Part shown: positions 14,220 through 21,838 of the stretch, piece after piece
Numbering within the stretch: the stretch's first letter is position 1
Layout: every line of letters starts with the position of its first letter
DNA from: a virus
DNA length: 64,000 nt
IMG/VR virus record: IMGVR_UViG_3300049491_000716
Coordinates: 1 to 64,000 of that record
Direction: 5' to 3' (one strand)
Made by a program: the position numbers and the translations under genes
The notes under the pieces: model-generated
Told to the model about the DNA's origin: nothing
Databases searched by the model: none
Seen by the model: only the letters and a program-made list of their open reading frames with translations

Positions 14220-14301
14220 GCCTAACGGTTGAGCTAACCGGCGATTTGCGGAGGCGGGGTTTGGGCTAGGCTTTTATAGCCAAAACCCCGCCCATGTAGG
14301 C
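14220..14301. repeat. attC-like palindrome, left boundary of cassette 1 (degenerate)
   Basis: GCCTAAC (14220-14226) at the left pairs with GTAGGC near 14296-14301. Inside lies a strong hairpin, GGCGGGGTTT (14253-14262) with AAACCCCGCC (14283-14292). The outer boxes match the attC inverse and core site pattern, but the right core lacks one T of GTTAGGC. No terminator T run is present. Confidence 0.4.
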
Positions 14302-14313
14302 AACTGGAGGACG

Positions 14314-14646
14314 ATGATGACAGACGGAAAGCTACTTGAAGCCGCCGCAAAGGCTGCGGGGTTTGCCTACCGGTGGGAGCCGGGACTGCCATTTCCTCAG
14401 ATTGAAGAGCTGGAAGATGGTCGGCTTGAATGGAACTTCTGGCATCCGCTAACGGACGACGGCGATGCGTTGCGGCTGGCGACACAACTGCGCATTGACA
14501 TTTGTTTCGAGAAAACGCATTCGGTCAGTGCCTATACAGAGGATGATGAGTGGTTTCACGAACACTGCGACCAAGGGAAGCCCGAGCAGATTTTGGCCAA
14601 GACGCGTAGGGCGATTGTTTGCGCAGCCGCTTCTATGTCGGCATGA
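14314..14646 (+). CDS. Phage ABA-sandwich-like protein in a cassette-like unit, 110 aa
   Basis: Starts at ATG 14314 after CTGGAGG. The pattern LLEAAAKAAGF...WNFWHPLTDDGDALRLATQL resembles the small phage ABA-sandwich family, which also occurs in integron cassettes. The gene stands alone between two attC-like palindromes, 13 bp after one and 14 bp before the other. Biochemical function unknown. Confidence 0.65.
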   Translation: MMTDGKLLEAAAKAAGFAYRWEPGLPFPQIEELEDGRLEWNFWHPLTDDGDALRLATQLRIDICFEKTHSVSAYTEDDEWFHEHCDQGKPEQILAKTRRAIVCAAASMSA

Positions 14647-14659
14647 GGGTATTGGTGCT

Positions 14660-14759
14660 GCCTAACGTCGAAGCTCAGGCGCCCGACACGGCGCCTGGGT
14701 TGACGAAGTAGGCAAGGTGCGGCCCGCCGTGGCGGGTCGCTTGGAGCGACCAGTTAGAG
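14660..14759. repeat. attC-like site, right boundary of cassette 1
   Basis: GCCTAAC (14660-14666) and GTTAGAG (14753-14759) bound a 100-bp imperfect palindrome. The outer arms pair well: CTAAC..GTCGAAGCTC against the complement of GGAGCGACCAGTTAG. Two inner hairpins are present (CAGGCGCC/GGCGCCTG; GCGGCCCGCC/GGCGGGTCGC). Length and architecture fit integron attC sites. The stop codon of the leftward HTH gene lies in the right core box. Confidence 0.55.
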
Positions 14760-14948
14760 CGCTGATGGATCAGGAGCAACCGATGCAGGACGACCGACAG
14801 GGCGAGCAGGCACACCGACTTGCGAGGCGATGCGGCGTGCCTGGTGCACTGACAGCCCGAATTTGCGCGCAGCTTCGGCCGCAGTGCCGTGGCCAGCGGC
14901 GAGCCACTTGGCTACGCGCTCGGCCGCCGCGGATGGGCGCCCGCTCAT
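14754..14948 (-). CDS. HTH protein, 64 aa
   Basis: Residues 8-45 (AERVAKWLAAGHGTAAEAARKFGLSVHQARRIASQ) form a helix-turn-helix of the resolvase/MerR type. Last gene of a three-gene leftward unit. Its TAA stop falls inside the attC-like core box, suggesting truncation or fusion at the cassette junction. Confidence 0.6.
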   Translation of the reverse strand: MSGRPSAAAERVAKWLAAGHGTAAEAARKFGLSVHQARRIASQVGVPARPVGRPASVAPDPSAL

Positions 14949-15133
14949 TCGGCGCGCTCGAAGTCGTGACGAATCACGGCGCGGCCGTTGTCGACCCAGC
15001 AGTACAAGCCGCCGATCGCTTCGGCGTCGGCCTCACACTGTTCGCGGTGCCCGGACGAGACGAACTCGCCAGCCTGCGTGAACACGGCGGCGTCGGCCGG
15101 GAGTGCGTCTTTAGGAAGTTGCAGGCTCAGCAT
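14945..15133 (-). CDS. Small hypothetical protein, 62 aa
   Basis: A compact alpha/beta protein ending GGLYCWVDNGRAVIRHDFERAE. Overlaps the HTH gene by ATGA. Unknown function. Confidence 0.55.
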   Translation of the reverse strand: MLSLQLPKDALPADAAVFTQAGEFVSSGHREQCEADAEAIGGLYCWVDNGRAVIRHDFERAE

Positions 15134-15145
15134 GGCGGCTCCGAA

Positions 15146-15445
15146 TCAGCGAGCGTTGGCGGCGTCGAACTTGGCTTGCTTCCAGGGCGATCTGGCGCGG
15201 GCAGCGGCTTCGCGGGCTGGACGGTCGGCTTGGATGATTGTGTCGAGCTCGCGGCCGATCTGACCGTGAGTGAACTTGACATAGGCGGCGTTTGCAGCAT
15301 CGACAGCAGCCTTGAGCGGCTTCAGTTGTTCGTAGCGAGCCTTCGAGTTCAGGCCGGCAGCGGCGAGGCGGTCACGCTCGGCGTCATGGGCAGCAGCGGC
15401 GGTGTCGAGGACTTGCTTCAGCGCGGCGATCTTGGTGGTGTTCAT
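15146..15445 (-). CDS. Helical coiled-coil-like protein, 99 aa
   Basis: Almost entirely helical and rich in Ala, Lys, Arg (TTKIAALKQVLDTAAAAHDAERDRL). ATG 15445 is preferred over an upstream frame extension because the promoter at 15479-15507 lies just upstream. Function unknown. Confidence 0.6.
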   Translation of the reverse strand: MNTTKIAALKQVLDTAAAAHDAERDRLAAAGLNSKARYEQLKPLKAAVDAANAAYVKFTHGQIGRELDTIIQADRPAREAAARARSPWKQAKFDAANAR

Positions 15446-15478
15446 GGTGCTGGTCCGGTTGCGTTGTTCGATGAATGA

Positions 15479-15507
15479 ATAATAGAGCATCATGCACCAT
15501 TACGCAA
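15479..15507 (-). promoter_or_regulatory. Leftward promoter
   Basis: Read leftward: TTGCGT (15507-15502), exactly 17 bp, TATTAT (15484-15479). It would drive the three-gene unit ending at 14754. A nearby palindrome CTAGTTTTGCTAG (15511-15523) could bind a regulator shared with the rightward gene at 15543. Confidence 0.6.
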
Positions 15508-15542
15508 GGGCTAGTTTTGCTAGGACAAACCCGGAGCGCAAC

Positions 15543-15731
15543 ATGAACACTTACTCAATCACCGAAATCATTGCTGCGGCCAAAGCGGCCAACAACGGCC
15601 GCCTTCTGGCTTTTGCAATGACCGAGCCCCAAAAGCGCGCCGCAGAAAAGGCTGTCGCACGCGGCCTGATGACCGCGTACCACATGAAATTCCCCGGCTT
15701 CGGTTTCGTTGCAGCCTACGCAGTGGCCTAA
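15543..15731 (+). CDS. Small hypothetical protein, 62 aa
   Basis: ATG 15543 has a CGGAG site; the longer frame upstream overlaps the divergent promoter. Helical N-terminus (ITEIIAAAKAANNGRLLAF) and a short hydrophobic tail. No family recognised. Confidence 0.55.
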   Translation: MNTYSITEIIAAAKAANNGRLLAFAMTEPQKRAAEKAVARGLMTAYHMKFPGFGFVAAYAVA

Positions 15732-15734
15732 ACC

Positions 15735-15995
15735 ATGAACAACGCGCACTCAATTACAACGATCAAAGACTTGCGCGATGCGCCGTGGCTTGACCCGCGA
15801 TGCGCCGATGCTGGGGCCTGCCAATCGCTTCGGTATATGGAAGCGCCGCCAATGTTGACAAATGAACAAGTGCTGCGAATCCTAGATTCCGTGCGCGAGC
15901 AATTTGCAAAAGACGGGCCGCCGAATGAAAGCGGAGCGCTGCTGTTTGCGCGTGCAATCGAACGAGCGCACGGCATCAAAAATGAACGTCGCTAA
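15735..15995 (+). CDS. Hypothetical protein, 86 aa
   Basis: Starts three bases after the previous stop. The C-terminal half is helical (LTNEQVLRILDSVREQFAKDG). Unknown function. Confidence 0.5.
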   Translation: MNNAHSITTIKDLRDAPWLDPRCADAGACQSLRYMEAPPMLTNEQVLRILDSVREQFAKDGPPNESGALLFARAIERAHGIKNERR

Positions 15996-16161
15996 GACGC
16001 CAGCCCAGCGCCAGGCCGAGCGCAAGGCCCGCGAGCTTGCATCAGGCCGCGTGCAATGGAAGCTCTGGGTTCACCCTGATGATGTGCCAGAGCTGGCGGA
16101 ATACGCCGACAAGATGGCGCGGCGCAGGGAACGTGCCGCGAAGGCAAGTCCGGTTGAATGA
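15982..16161 (+). CDS. Small basic phage protein, 59 aa
   Basis: The pattern QRQAERKARELASGRVQWKLWVHPDDVPELAEYADKM is common in small phage proteins, with basic residues then a VHPDD turn. It overlaps the preceding gene by 14 bp. Possibly nucleic-acid binding; not established. Confidence 0.6.
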   Translation: MNVAKTPAQRQAERKARELASGRVQWKLWVHPDDVPELAEYADKMARRRERAAKASPVE

Positions 16162-16260
16162 AATGTTGTGCATCACACGCGCTGACGCGGCACAATAGAC
16201 GAAGCCCGAATCATGGCAAGTGCAACGGGCTTCTGATCAACAACATCGGGAGTCGAAGAA
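16162..16260 (+). promoter_or_regulatory. Leader with operator-like motif and hairpin
   Basis: ATGTTGTGC near 16163-16171 resembles the early operator motif. GAAGCCCG (16201-16208) and CGGGCTTC (16226-16233) form an 8-bp stem just before the helicase-methylase gene. The hairpin lacks a T run, so it may be an attenuator or mRNA-stability element. Confidence 0.4.
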
Positions 16261-18531
16261 GTGACTAAAAGCATTGTAGGCGGGTACGAGTCATTCATTC
16301 AAGACAAAGCGCTGGCGCAGATTGCGACGGGCTTTGATCCGCAACGACTCGGCCCCCACCTGTTCGATTTCCAGGCGGCCATCGTCGAGTGGGCTTGCAA
16401 GCGAGGCCGCGCTGCGATCTTCGCTGACACCGGCCTGGGCAAGACGGCGATGCAAGCCGAATGGGCCAGACAAGTAGCGGCCCATACTGGTGGCCGCGTG
16501 CTGATCCTGGCCCCTTTGTGCGTGGCACAGCAGACTGTCGAAGAAGAGGCGCGATTCGGCACTGCGATCAAGTATTGCCGCAAAGAGGCACAGACAGAAG
16601 GCGAGATCATCATCACGAATTACGAGATGGCGGACCACTTTGACGTAGCCGACTATGCCGGCGTGGTGCTGGATGAGTCTTCGATCCTGAAGAGCCACGA
16701 CAGCAAGACGCGGGCGCGCATCATAAGCATGTTCGACAAGACGCCGTACCGGTTGAGTTGCACCGCGACCCCAAGCCCGAACGATCACATGGAGCTTGGC
16801 AACCAGGCCGAGTTCCTGGGCGTGATGACGGCCGTTGAAACGCTGGCGATGTTCTTTGTTCACGACGGCGGAGACACCGCAAGCTGGCGCCTGAAAGGCC
16901 ACGGCAAGCAGCGCTTTTGGGAGTGGATGAGGACATGGGCTGTGTGCGTGCGCAACCCGTCGGACCTTGGCTTTGATGGATCGCGCTACATCCTGCCGGG
17001 CCTGCAAATGCACGAGCACACAATCGATGTGCAAGAGCCGCTGCCGGGGCAGTTGTTTGCTGGCATTGCGCAGACGCTGACCGAGCGCCGCGACGCAAAG
17101 CGGCAGTCGTTGGGCGAACGTGTTTGCATTGCCGCCGATCTGGTCAACAGCCACACGCGGCCAGCCATTGTGTGGTGCCACCTGAACGACGAAAGCAAGG
17201 CGTTGGCGCAGGCCATCCCCGATGCCATCGAAGTCACCGGTTCCATGACGGCCGACGAGAAAGAGGCCGCAATCATGGCCTTCACGCATGGCGAGAAGCG
17301 AGTGATCGTCACAAAGCCAAGTATCGCTGGATTCGGCATGAATTGGCAGCACTGCGCCGATATGGTTTTTGCTGGTCTTGATGACTCGTTCGAGAGCTTT
17401 TACCAGGCGGTGCGGCGCTGCTATCGCTTCGGCCAGAAAGACGTGGTGAACGTGCATCTGGTGTCGTCAAGTGCCGAGGGCGCAGTGAAGGAAAACCTGC
17501 AGCGCAAGCAAGCCCAGGCTACTGACATGGCCGAGAGCATGGTGGCGTACATGCGAGAACTCACGAAACAAACGATCAAGGGTGCGACGATGGAAAAGAG
17601 CGACTACGTGCGAGAAGTAGCCGAGGGCAAGGGCTGGACGATTCACCTTGGCGATTGCGTCGAAGTGGCAAGCGAACTGCCTGACAACAGCATCGACTTC
17701 TCAGTGTTCAGCCCGCCGTTTGCCAGCCTATACACCTACAGCAACAGCGATCGCGACATGGGTAACTGCAAGAGCTACAGCGAGTTTTACGATCACTTCC
17801 GGTTCCTCGTTGCGCAACTGTACCGCGTCACCAAGCCTGGCCGGCTGCTGAGCTTCCATTGCATGAATCTGCAAACCAGCAAGTTCCGCGACGGCGTGAT
17901 CGGCCTGCACGACTTCCGTGGCGAACTCACGCGCATGTTTGTCGCGGCCGGCTGGGTCTTCCATTCCGAGGTTTGCATCTGGAAAGACCCCGTGACCGCG
18001 ATGCAGCGCACCAAGGCCCTGGGCCTACTGCACAAGACCATCCGCAAGGATTCGAGCATGAGCCGGCAGGGCATCCCTGATTATCTGGTGACGATGCGCA
18101 AGCCTGGCGAGAATGCCGAGCGCATCAGCCACACTCACGAGAATTTCCCTGTCGAAAAGTGGCAGCGTTACGCCAGCCCGGTCTGGATGGACGTGAACCC
18201 GACTCGCACGCTTCAATTTCGCAACGCCCGCGAGACTGACGATGAGCGCCACATCTGCCCGCTCCAGCTTGACGTGATCGAGCGAGCTATGGAGTTGTGG
18301 AGCAACCCGGGCGACTTGGTTTTTAGCCCGTTTACGGGCATCGGCAGCGAGGGCTATGTGAGCATCGAAATGGGCCGGCGCTTTGTTGGCGCGGAACTCA
18401 AGCGGAGCTACTTCGACTTGGCAAAACGCAATCTGACTGATGCCCGCAAGACTCAGGTCGAAGGGCTGTTCGCTGACGATTACGAGGATGCATTTGCAGA
18501 AGATGGCGAGCCACAGGCGGCGGAACTGTGA
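16261..18531 (+). CDS. Helicase-DNA methyltransferase fusion, 756 aa
   Basis: The N-terminal 430 residues form a superfamily 2 (SNF2-like) ATPase: Walker A ADTGLGKT (55-62), DES (138-140), SCTAT (166-170), QAVRRCYRFGQ (382-392). The C-terminal part is a beta-class amino-methyltransferase with catalytic SPPF (484-487) before the SAM-binding FSPFTGIGSEG (688-698). Such fusions occur in phages and may mark phage DNA against restriction; the target site is unknown. GTG 16261 follows GGGAG. An internal ATG (residue 444) could yield the methylase alone. Confidence 0.88.
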   Translation: MTKSIVGGYESFIQDKALAQIATGFDPQRLGPHLFDFQAAIVEWACKRGRAAIFADTGLGKTAMQAEWARQVAAHTGGRVLILAPLCVAQQTVEEEARFGTAIKYCRKEAQTEGEIIITNYEMADHFDVADYAGVVLDESSILKSHDSKTRARIISMFDKTPYRLSCTATPSPNDHMELGNQAEFLGVMTAVETLAMFFVHDGGDTASWRLKGHGKQRFWEWMRTWAVCVRNPSDLGFDGSRYILPGLQMHEHTIDVQEPLPGQLFAGIAQTLTERRDAKRQSLGERVCIAADLVNSHTRPAIVWCHLNDESKALAQAIPDAIEVTGSMTADEKEAAIMAFTHGEKRVIVTKPSIAGFGMNWQHCADMVFAGLDDSFESFYQAVRRCYRFGQKDVVNVHLVSSSAEGAVKENLQRKQAQATDMAESMVAYMRELTKQTIKGATMEKSDYVREVAEGKGWTIHLGDCVEVASELPDNSIDFSVFSPPFASLYTYSNSDRDMGNCKSYSEFYDHFRFLVAQLYRVTKPGRLLSFHCMNLQTSKFRDGVIGLHDFRGELTRMFVAAGWVFHSEVCIWKDPVTAMQRTKALGLLHKTIRKDSSMSRQGIPDYLVTMRKPGENAERISHTHENFPVEKWQRYASPVWMDVNPTRTLQFRNARETDDERHICPLQLDVIERAMELWSNPGDLVFSPFTGIGSEGYVSIEMGRRFVGAELKRSYFDLAKRNLTDARKTQVEGLFADDYEDAFAEDGEPQAAEL

Positions 18532-18532
18532 T

Positions 18533-18590
18533 GCACAACGTTTGAATTCACCTGCCGCCGGAGGCGGTCAGGTGGAATGAAGGGTTATGC
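18533..18590. repeat. attC-like site, left boundary of cassette 2
   Basis: GCACAAC (18533-18539) and GTTATGC (18584-18590) are the outer boxes of a 58-bp imperfect palindrome. The arms (TTTGAATTCACCTG-CCGCC against GGCGG-TCAGGTGGAATGAA) pair with a few extrahelical bases, which is the attC hallmark. GTTATGC is also the core box of Vibrio cassette repeats. Confidence 0.6.
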
Positions 18591-18620
18591 GTCTGATTCA
18601 ACAACGAAGGAATTTGAAGC

Positions 18621-18875
18621 ATGAGACAAAGCCTGTTGGTAGCCGCGCTTGAATATGAGGAAGGCGGACAAACTCTGTGGTTTCATGCGCCTGATGGAAC
18701 GACGCTGCTGCGCCTAAAAGTCGATGGAGCTATCACGACACAAACATGCGAGACAAGCCCTGTCGCGCATGCCGATGGATGGGTGAAGGGGAACTTGGTT
18801 TTTTGCGTTCCGGAGAACAAGACGCATAACGTCGGCGATGAGCGGACCGCGAAGGCGCCGCCTACCGACGAGTGA
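18621..18875 (+). CDS. Cassette-type hypothetical protein, 84 aa
   Basis: A soluble beta-rich protein (QTLWFHAPDGTTLLRLKVDG). Its last 17 residues are encoded by the downstream attC-like site, as often happens in integron cassettes. The start lies about 36 bp after the presumed recombination point, a normal cassette leader. Function unknown. Confidence 0.6.
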   Translation: MRQSLLVAALEYEEGGQTLWFHAPDGTTLLRLKVDGAITTQTCETSPVAHADGWVKGNLVFCVPENKTHNVGDERTAKAPPTDE

Positions 18876-18925
18876 AGAAGCAATGCGGCCCGCCGGAGCG
18901 GGTCCGCTCGATCAACCTGTTCGGC
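18824..18925. repeat. attC-like site, right boundary of cassette 2
   Basis: GCATAAC (18824-18830) to GTTCGGC (18919-18925), 102 bp. The arms pair as GATGAGCGGACC with GGTCCGCTCGATC; an inner hairpin GCGGCCCGCC/GAGCGGGT follows. The right half is strikingly like the right half of the site at 14660-14759. Confidence 0.55.
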
Positions 18926-18931
18926 TAGAAG

Positions 18932-19051
18932 GTGCAAAGCGATGGGAGCTTGCACGTCTTCAATGACTCCGCAACGAGCCAATACGTGAAGGTGTCGGGC
19001 TCGGTCGTGGTTTCTGCTGCGGATGGAGGTGGCCCGGACATGGCAACCTGA
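18932..19051 (+). CDS. Possible 39-aa peptide
   Basis: GTG start seven bases after the attC-like core. Beta-like sequence (DGSLHVFNDSATSQYVKVSG). It could be a remnant of a third cassette gene. Weak support. Confidence 0.3.
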   Translation: MQSDGSLHVFNDSATSQYVKVSGSVVVSAADGGGPDMAT

Positions 19052-19130
19052 CTACGCCACCAAGATGGACCGCGATACCTTGCAGCACGCAGAGGACTTC
19101 GCGGACTGCAAGACGCCCAACGTGTTCTAG
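19023..19130 (+). CDS. Possible 35-aa peptide
   Basis: Overlaps the preceding ORF in another frame; ends DFADCKTPNVF. No independent evidence beyond position; only one of the two overlapping ORFs is likely real. Confidence 0.25.
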   Translation: MEVARTWQPDYATKMDRDTLQHAEDFADCKTPNVF

Positions 19131-19170
19131 GCAACTCGTTAGATTGCAACCAGACCCAAGAGATGTGAGG

Positions 19171-19302
19171 ATGTGGCGCGCGTATCGCGATGGCGAGCCA
19201 TGGATCGTTGACGGCCGGCCGATGCGCGGCGGTCTTGAGATGATGTGGCGTGCGATCCAAGCCGAGATCGCAAAGCCACTTGGTCGTCGACACTGGAACT
19301 GA
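19171..19302 (+). CDS. Small hypothetical protein, 43 aa
   Basis: MWRAYRDGEPWIVDGRPMRG with a helical end. It directly precedes recT. A GTG six bases upstream is an alternative start. Unknown function. Confidence 0.45.
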   Translation: MWRAYRDGEPWIVDGRPMRGGLEMMWRAIQAEIAKPLGRRHWN

Positions 19303-19332
19303 TAACTTTCAACCAACAGATAGGAGCACCCT

Positions 19333-20391
19333 ATGAGCAACGAACTCGAAGTCACCAAGCAAGCCATCGTCGAACAAGACACCAGTGCGGCGGGCCTGAT
19401 GTTCACGCCTGGCGCCATGCAGCAACTGGTCGCCGTTGCCGACTTCATGGCCAAGGGTCGCGCCACCGTGCCGAAGCATCTGCAGGGCAACCAAGGCGAT
19501 TGCTTGGCTGTCGTGATGCAGGCCACCACGTGGCGCATGAACCCGTTCGCCGTGGCTCAGAAGACGCACCTCGTCAACGGCGTTCTCGGATACGAGGCTC
19601 AACTCGTGAACGCTGTCGTCAACACCATGGCGCCGACCAAGGACCGCATCAACTACGAGTGGTTCGGCGAGTGGACCCGCGTGATGGGCAAGTTCGAGGA
19701 ACGCGAGTCAAAGAAGAAGGTCGACGAAGACACCGGCAAGCCACTGAAGTACCGCGTGCCGAATTGGAACATCAAGGACGAAGACGGTCTCGGCATCCGT
19801 GTGTGGGCCACCATGAAGGGCGAGGCCGAGCCGCGCGTTCTTGAGTTGCTGCTCGTGCAGTGCCGTGTCCGCAACTCGCCGCTGTGGGCCGACGATCCGC
19901 GCCAGCAGATTGCCTATCTTGCCGTCAAGCGCTGGACCCGCCTGCACTGCCCCGACGTGCTGCTCGGCGTATACACGCCGGATGAACTCGACGACGCGCC
20001 GGTTCCGAAGGACATGGGCGCCGCCGATGTGGTCGGAAAGCCTGTGGATCCGAAGAATCCTCCGGGCCTGAGCGATGCCGAGCTTGCGGCATGGCGCCGG
20101 GAAGCCACTAAGGGGCTGGCAGCCGCCGAGGCGCACTGGAAGGCCATGGGTCGCGAGTTGCGCATGAAGGCCACCATGGACCAGCAGGTTGAGATGCGCA
20201 GGCTTGCCGAGGAAGCCGACAAGAAACGCACGGTGGACAACGGTGCCGCCGAGACCAAGACGGCGCAGCCCGCCACCAATGCCCCGGCTGCTACCGTGGC
20301 CGCCAAGGCCGACCCAGCAACCGGTGAAGTTGATCCCGACTTCGTGGCCGCCATGGATCGCGCCGAGCAGGCGGCTGGCGCGAAGGCCTGA
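19333..20391 (+). CDS. recT: RecT-family single-strand annealing protein, 352 aa
   Basis: It pairs complementary single strands during phage recombination. Core motifs are present: FMAKGRATVPKHLQGN, CLAVVMQATTWRMNPFAVAQK, VNGVLGYEAQLVNAV. The C-terminal 100 residues are low-complexity and charged. ATG 19333 follows ATAGGAG. It is paired with the YqaJ nuclease gene immediately downstream, as in Rac-prophage RecET-like systems. Confidence 0.9.
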   Translation: MSNELEVTKQAIVEQDTSAAGLMFTPGAMQQLVAVADFMAKGRATVPKHLQGNQGDCLAVVMQATTWRMNPFAVAQKTHLVNGVLGYEAQLVNAVVNTMAPTKDRINYEWFGEWTRVMGKFEERESKKKVDEDTGKPLKYRVPNWNIKDEDGLGIRVWATMKGEAEPRVLELLLVQCRVRNSPLWADDPRQQIAYLAVKRWTRLHCPDVLLGVYTPDELDDAPVPKDMGAADVVGKPVDPKNPPGLSDAELAAWRREATKGLAAAEAHWKAMGRELRMKATMDQQVEMRRLAEEADKKRTVDNGAAETKTAQPATNAPAATVAAKADPATGEVDPDFVAAMDRAEQAAGAKA

Positions 20392-20394
20392 CCC

Positions 20395-21297
20395 TTGATC
20401 TACGTCCAGTGCGAGCAAGGCGATGCGGACTGGCACCGGGCCCGTTGCGGCCGACCGACCGCTTCGCTTTTCCACATCATGCGGGAGAGCGCCAGGAACA
20501 AGCGCGGCCCCAACGCCGGCGACTGGAGCGACACGCAGAAGAACCTCGCCTTCAAATACGCAATCGAGCGCAAGAGCGGTGAGCCGCTGGACGAAGGCTT
20601 CGAGACTTTCTTCATGCGCCGCGGCACGGCGCTCGAGCCCGAGGCGCGCCAAGAGTACGAGAAGGAATTCGGCGTTTTCGTGACGCGCGTTGGCTTCGTG
20701 ATGACCGACGACGGCAACTTCGGCGCCAGCTTGGACGGCACGATTGACAACGACGGCAGCCAAGAAATCAAGTGCTACCTGCAGCCCATGAAGTTGCGTG
20801 CCATTCACACGACCGGCGACATCAGCATGGTCATGGACCAGTGCCAGGGTGGCCTGTGGATCAGCGGCCGCAAGTGGATGGACTTTTGCCTGTACTGCCC
20901 GGCCCTGCGCAGCATCGGCAAGCAGTTGTGGGTGAAGCGCATCTACCGCGATGACAACTACATCGAAGCGCTCGAGGCCGACCTTTGGGCGTTCAAAAGC
21001 CTGATTGACGAATACGACAGGATCCTGAGTCTTCCCTACGACTCGTCTGCGTTTGAAGTGCAGCCACGGGTGGTGGTCGAGAAGGCCAGCAAGCGGACAG
21101 CGACACCCGCGCCGATCGCGCAGCCGCCTGTCGCGCCTGTCTCGCGCTTCGCCGCCCTTTCCGCCCGCATCGCCGCCGCGCCGAGCCGCGCATCCTGCGA
21201 CCTGATCCTTGACGGCGCCAGCGACCTGGATGCCATTGAGTACGCGGCGCTGGTTGGCAAGGCGAATGAGCGGTTTCCGGCAGAACAGGCGGCCTGA
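20395..21297 (+). CDS. YqaJ-type viral recombinase (exonuclease), 300 aa
   Basis: It would resect double-stranded ends to feed RecT. The PD-(D/E)XK core is visible: E81 in GTALEPEAR, D114 in ASLDGTID, E124-x-K126 in QEIKC. The start appears to be TTG 20395, four bases after the recT stop. The last 70 residues are an Ala/Pro-rich tail and a small helical domain. Confidence 0.88.
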   Translation: MIYVQCEQGDADWHRARCGRPTASLFHIMRESARNKRGPNAGDWSDTQKNLAFKYAIERKSGEPLDEGFETFFMRRGTALEPEARQEYEKEFGVFVTRVGFVMTDDGNFGASLDGTIDNDGSQEIKCYLQPMKLRAIHTTGDISMVMDQCQGGLWISGRKWMDFCLYCPALRSIGKQLWVKRIYRDDNYIEALEADLWAFKSLIDEYDRILSLPYDSSAFEVQPRVVVEKASKRTATPAPIAQPPVAPVSRFAALSARIAAAPSRASCDLILDGASDLDAIEYAALVGKANERFPAEQAA

Positions 21298-21299
21298 GC

Positions 21300-21593
21300 A
21301 TGCAACGCAAGCCCGCATCCACTGCCGCCGCTAAGCGCCACATGGGCCGCGTGGCCGCGCTCGGCTGCATCTGCTGCTCCATGCTCGGCTACGGCGAGAC
21401 GCCTGCGCAGGTTCATCACATCCGCGAAGGTCGCATCGCACGCAGCGACTGGCTCGTGATCCCGTGCTGCGCGAAGCATCACATCGGCGCCGCGATGTCC
21501 ATCCACATGGACAAGGAACCACTGCTGCGCGCGCTTGGCGTTTTCAGCGAGTTCGATCTGCTTGCCATCGTATTGGAAAGGATTGCGAAGTGA
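21300..21593 (+). CDS. Ref-like HNH nuclease, 97 aa
   Basis: Phage P1 Ref is a RecA-dependent HNH nuclease. This protein has the matching cysteine and histidine layout: CICC, QVHHIREGR, VIPCCAKHH. It is shorter than P1 Ref and lacks its N-terminal arm. It starts two bases after the YqaJ gene. Confidence 0.8.
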   Translation: MQRKPASTAAAKRHMGRVAALGCICCSMLGYGETPAQVHHIREGRIARSDWLVIPCCAKHHIGAAMSIHMDKEPLLRALGVFSEFDLLAIVLERIAK

Positions 21594-21643
21594 ACCCGAT
21601 AAAGCCGGGGCCGCGTCCTCACATCAATCTAAGGAGAAAGCGT

Positions 21644-21835
21644 ATGCTGAAAAACAGAGAGTCAAACTGGTACGGCATTTTTGTCGTTGCCATGACCGTG
21701 TGGGTTTTCGCTGCATGGTTTACCCATGTCTTTGTTTGCCTGAAATCGTCGGCGTGGGGGTTCCTAGTTGCTGGCGCCATATTCTTCCCCGTTGCATGGG
21801 TTCACGGCACCGGGATCTGGCTCGGGGTCTGGTGA
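21644..21835 (+). CDS. Two-helix membrane protein, 63 aa
   Basis: Hydrophobic segments about 11-31 and 36-55. ATG 21644 has AAGGAGAAAG directly upstream. Unknown role between recombination genes. Confidence 0.55.
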   Translation: MLKNRESNWYGIFVVAMTVWVFAAWFTHVFVCLKSSAWGFLVAGAIFFPVAWVHGTGIWLGVW

Positions 21836-21838
21836 TTC

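Noticed and set aside
19109-19142. Fifth attC-like site ending GTTAGAT
   Set aside because: A core-like box is present, but no matching palindromic partner lies at a suitable distance.
19708-21318. 536-aa minus-strand ORF
   Set aside because: Antisense to recT and the YqaJ gene, which have clear motifs; high GC keeps the opposite frame open.
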